49,427 bases of DNA from an uncultured Rhodospirillaceae bacterium (GTDB taxonomy: Bacteria; Pseudomonadota; Alphaproteobacteria; Rhodospirillales; Rhodospirillaceae): assembly GCA_943787205.1 (NCBI GenBank), contig CALSLN010000020.1, forward strand, positions 1-49,427, in the 5' to 3' direction. A program made the translations under genes and the position numbers. Positions 46,531 to 49,427 of this stretch are shown here, in pieces. Position 1 is the stretch's first letter; every line of letters begins with the position of its first letter. The notes under the pieces are model-generated. The model did no database searches and was not told the DNA's origin. It was given only the letters and a program-made list of their open reading frames with translations.

Positions 46531-48876
46531 ATGGGCAAGTTTGGAATGGGTCAGTCGATCCGACGGATCGAAGATCAACGCTTCGTGACCGGCACCGGAC
46601 AATATACGGACGACGTTAATCTCCCCAATCAGACGTGGCTGGCTGTATTGCGATCACCGCATGCCCATGCTGATGTGAAATCCATTGATACCTCGGCTGC
46701 CAAAAGCGCCGACGGCGTGCTCGGTGTCTTCGTTAACGAAGACCTAGAAGCCGCTGGATTCACAGGTATGCCCTTCGACTCGGTCCCACCCGGACCGGAC
46801 GGACAAGTCCCGCACGTTCCAGGCCGCCCGATCTTGGCAAACGGTGTTGTGCGGTACGTCGGCGAGCCAGTGGCTGTGGTGGTTGCCGAAACCATGGGAC
46901 AAGCGCGCGACGCATCAGAGCTCATTGAAGTCGAGTATGACGAACGCCCCGCTGTCGCCGATATGCCGTCTGCTTTAGCCGAAGGCGCGCCACAATTGTT
47001 TGACGGCGTAAAAGGCAACCTGCTGGTTCACTGGTCTATGGGGGACAAAGACGCCACCGAAGCAGCTTTTGCCAAAGCAGACAAAGTCATCAGCATTGAC
47101 CTCATTAACAACCGCATAGCGCCAACGGCAATCGAGCCGCGTGGCGCCCTCGCTGAGTACGACAGCGAAAGCAATCGCTACACCCTGACCACAGGCTCAC
47201 AGGGCTCGCACAAGCTGAAGCAATGGATCACCGGTAAGAACGGCAAAAAAGCAGCTGATATTCCTGTCGAGAATTTACGCGTGATCTGCCCCGACGTGGG
47301 TGGTGGCTTCGGCATGAAAAACTTCTTGTTTAACGAACCCCTTGCCGCGTTGTTCGCAACTAAAGTGATTGGGCGCCCCGTGAAGTGGACCGGTGATCGC
47401 ACTGAGAGTTTCCTGAATGACACCCACGGTCGAGACCAAATTAATCACGCTGACCTCGCCGTAACCAATGACGGTCGCTTTCTAGCCATCCGCGTATCGT
47501 CCATGGGTAACGTCGGCGCGTACGTCTCACAATTCGGCGCCATGATCCCAACTATGGCTGGCTGCGGCATGTTGTGCGGCTGCTACGACTTAGAGGCCGC
47601 TCATGTGGACGTTAAGGTCACGATGACCAACACAACGCCCGTGGATGCCTATCGCGGCGCAGGACGACCTGAGTCCGCTTACGTGGTCGAACGTTTGGTC
47701 GACAAGGCGGCCAGGGAAATGGGCATCCCAGCCGATGAAATTCGTCGTCGTAATTTCGTTAAACCAGAAGCATTCCCATACAAAACTCCGCTCGGCATGC
47801 CATACGATTCTGGCGAGTACGCCAAACTCATGGACCTTGCCATGAACAGGGCGAATTGGGCCGGGTTTGAAGATCGAAGAAAAGAATCCGCCGCAAGCGG
47901 TAAACTGCGCGGACTTGGCATGAGCTATTACATTGAAGCCTGCGGTGGCGGCCCGACCGAGTACGCAAGACTATCCGTCGATGGGTCAGGCAAGGTCACT
48001 GTTCGAAGCGGCAGTCAAAACAATGGCCAAGGCCAAGAAACAACCTTCTCTCAGCTCACAGCTGAAACCCTGGGCATCGAGATGGACGACATCGAAGTGC
48101 GCATGGGTGACACAGATGACATTGAGCAAGGCATGGGCACTGGCGGGAGCCGCGCCCTTTCCGCCGGGGGCAGCGCCGTTGTCACGACTGCAGAGGCGCT
48201 CATTGAGAACGGCAAAAAGGTAACGGCCAATTTGTTAGAAGCCGCGGAAGTGGATATCGAATTTGCCGATGGAACATTCCGCATCGCAGGCACGGATAGG
48301 TCAGCATCGCTCGCGGACGTCGCGAAAGCCTCGTTTGATGACAACCTCCGCCCGGATGATGTTGAACCCGGTCTCGTCACTGTTGTTGAGCAGCCTCCTG
48401 TTGCGCCAACATTCCCTAATGGGTGTCATCTCTGTGAAATAGAAATCGATCCGGCAACCGGCGAAATTGAATTTATCAAGTACGTCATCGAAGACGACAT
48501 CGGGGTCATCCTCAACCCATTGATGCTAGAGGGGCAAATTCTCGGCGGTGCTGGCCAAGGCCTTGGCCAAGCGTTGTATGAAGAGTCCGTCTACGATGAA
48601 AGCGGGCAGCTGGTGAACGGGTCTTTCATGGATTACACCATGCCGCGCGCTGACAACGTGCCTGCCTTCGATTTTCACTACACAGAAGTGCCCTCACCCA
48701 GCAACAGGCTTGGCGCTAAAGGCGCAGGTGAAGCAGGAACGATTGGCTCAACGCCAGCCGTTGCAAATGCCGTGATTGATGCCCTCTCACCGCTTGGGGT
48801 CAGCGATATCGAAATGCCAATGACTCCCCTAAAGATTTGGCATGCCATTCAACGCGCGGCGACTAAAGCCGCGTAA
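46531..48876 (+). CDS. Molybdenum hydroxylase large subunit (xanthine dehydrogenase/CoxL-like)
   Basis: Molybdopterin-binding subunit of 781 residues. It has the a/b hammerhead start (GQSIRRIEDQRFVTGTGQYTDDVN), DVGGGFGMKN, VDAYRGAGRPESAYVVERLVD, the substrate-channel SGSQNNGQGQETTF and the catalytic Glu in GAKGAGEAGTIGSTPAV. The active loop reads AYRGAGR, not AYRCSFR, so it is not a form I CO dehydrogenase but belongs to the aldehyde oxidase/other hydroxylase group. The usual small [2Fe-2S] and medium FAD subunits are not next to it: a gene-free region lies upstream and cysQ downstream. The substrate is unknown. Confidence 0.9.
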   Translation: MGKFGMGQSIRRIEDQRFVTGTGQYTDDVNLPNQTWLAVLRSPHAHADVKSIDTSAAKSADGVLGVFVNEDLEAAGFTGMPFDSVPPGPDGQVPHVPGRPILANGVVRYVGEPVAVVVAETMGQARDASELIEVEYDERPAVADMPSALAEGAPQLFDGVKGNLLVHWSMGDKDATEAAFAKADKVISIDLINNRIAPTAIEPRGALAEYDSESNRYTLTTGSQGSHKLKQWITGKNGKKAADIPVENLRVICPDVGGGFGMKNFLFNEPLAALFATKVIGRPVKWTGDRTESFLNDTHGRDQINHADLAVTNDGRFLAIRVSSMGNVGAYVSQFGAMIPTMAGCGMLCGCYDLEAAHVDVKVTMTNTTPVDAYRGAGRPESAYVVERLVDKAAREMGIPADEIRRRNFVKPEAFPYKTPLGMPYDSGEYAKLMDLAMNRANWAGFEDRRKESAASGKLRGLGMSYYIEACGGGPTEYARLSVDGSGKVTVRSGSQNNGQGQETTFSQLTAETLGIEMDDIEVRMGDTDDIEQGMGTGGSRALSAGGSAVVTTAEALIENGKKVTANLLEAAEVDIEFADGTFRIAGTDRSASLADVAKASFDDNLRPDDVEPGLVTVVEQPPVAPTFPNGCHLCEIEIDPATGEIEFIKYVIEDDIGVILNPLMLEGQILGGAGQGLGQALYEESVYDESGQLVNGSFMDYTMPRADNVPAFDFHYTEVPSPSNRLGAKGAGEAGTIGSTPAVANAVIDALSPLGVSDIEMPMTPLKIWHAIQRAATKAA

Positions 48877-48901
48877 GAAACACGACAAGAAAGACGAATC
48901 A

Positions 48902-49427
48902 TTGGCGCATGGAACCCTAGATCTGGCGACACTCACGGCGTACGCAGATCATCTTGAAGATACGGTCCGCGCGTGCGGTGACGTGATCATGGAAATCTAC
49001 GAGACCGACTTCGACGTCGAGATCAAATCTGACAACTCTCCTGTGACAGCCGCCGACGGAGCCTCGGAAGCAATCATTTTAAAAGCGCTTTCTGAGATTG
49101 CACCGGACATCCCAATCGTTGCAGAAGAGCAGTGCGCCGCAGAGGGGTTTCCTGAATTTGAGGGCACGACCTTCTGGTGTGTGGACGCCTTGGACGGCAC
49201 TAAAGAATTCGTTCACAAGCGCGGGTCTTTTACAGTCAACATCGGCCTGATCATTGATGGCACACCAGCACTGGGTTTGGTTTATGCGCCAGCCCGCGAC
49301 GTGCTTTATCGTGGAACGACCTGCCCGACGACTGGAGATAGTTCGGCGGAAGCTGTGCGAGAGGGTGTGCGCTCCGAGATCGCAGTACGGCCGACACCAG
49401 AACAAGGCCTGACAATTGTTGGAAGTG
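48902..49427 (+). CDS. cysQ: 3'(2'),5'-bisphosphate nucleotidase CysQ, N-terminal part
   Basis: Partial gene running off the window, about 175 codons. It belongs to the inositol-monophosphatase-like family that hydrolyses 3'-phosphoadenosine 5'-phosphate. Seen are AGDVIM-like CGDVIMEIY, DNSPVTAADGASE, IVAEEQ (metal Glu) and VDALDGTKEFVHKRGSFTVNIGLI (the Asp-x-x-Asp-Gly-Thr metal site). The start is uncertain: TTG 48902 gives a start near the family's usual position (then AHGTLDLATLTAYAD), while ATG 48842 in the same frame overlaps the previous gene by 35 bp. No clear ribosome-binding site decides it. Confidence 0.85.
   Translation, partial: MAHGTLDLATLTAYADHLEDTVRACGDVIMEIYETDFDVEIKSDNSPVTAADGASEAIILKALSEIAPDIPIVAEEQCAAEGFPEFEGTTFWCVDALDGTKEFVHKRGSFTVNIGLIIDGTPALGLVYAPARDVLYRGTTCPTTGDSSAEAVREGVRSEIAVRPTPEQGLTIVGS

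Noticed and set aside
46531..48876. Form I carbon monoxide dehydrogenase (coxL)
   Set aside because: The active-site loop is AYRGAGR rather than AYRCSFR, and coxM and coxS are absent.

Overview
The window looks like the chromosome of an alphaproteobacterium of moderate GC content, possibly a marine or Rhodospirillales-like lineage. The class rests on the mreBCD-mrdA-rodA cluster, the ilvB-ilvN-ilvC-leuA order and protein style. The genus cannot be read from the sequence. The window falls into an accessory, catabolic left part (1 to about 29.5 kb) and a housekeeping right part (30 to 49.4 kb). A tRNA-Lys(CTT) gene at 29993-30068 marks the border, with its 3' end facing the accessory side.

Left part. 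An MFS transporter fragment and two homologous, divergent short-chain dehydrogenases (SDRs) come first. A tight five-gene minus-strand operon follows (7445 down to 2439): two different MmgE/PrpD proteins, an orphan TRAP substrate-binding protein, a HapK/RedY-like small protein and an SDR. Next are a PhnZ-like HD-domain protein and a long minus-strand run. That run holds a glycosidase-like propeller, a frameshifted YaiI-family gene, a Tat-exported DUF1838 protein, two tandem SMP-30-like propellers, an aldo/keto reductase, two membrane-anchored serine hydrolases around a maleate-isomerase-like enzyme, and gdhA. A DUF3089 hydrolase comes next. Then there is a small cluster of two alpha/beta hydrolases with His at the nucleophile position, a flavin-dependent monooxygenase, a hypothetical protein and a methyltransferase. 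Most of these look like uptake and breakdown of small organic acids or esters, but the substrates are unknown.

IS region. Two copies (about 1,512 bp) of one IS3-family element, with no difference seen between them, lie in direct orientation at 24276-25787 and 27420-28931. They flank an ABC substrate-binding protein gene. The outer ends cut off a methyltransferase gene and a Sel1-repeat gene, and the Sel1 gene also carries a frameshift. This is a recently rearranged segment.

Right part. Genes for the elongasome (mreB, mreC, mreD, mrdA, rodA) overlap by 4 bp at three of their four junctions. Next come branched-chain amino-acid genes: leuA, ilvC, ilvN with a lysine-rich tail, and ilvB with many indels in its 5' half. 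They are followed by miaA, a DUF1015 protein, pepA, a large molybdenum hydroxylase subunit and the start of cysQ.

The most interesting regulatory feature is upstream of leuA. A 42-residue open frame there has a good ribosome-binding site and seven Leu codons within 13 codons, and it is followed by two mutually exclusive stem-loops. This has the layout of a leucine-responsive leader-peptide attenuator.
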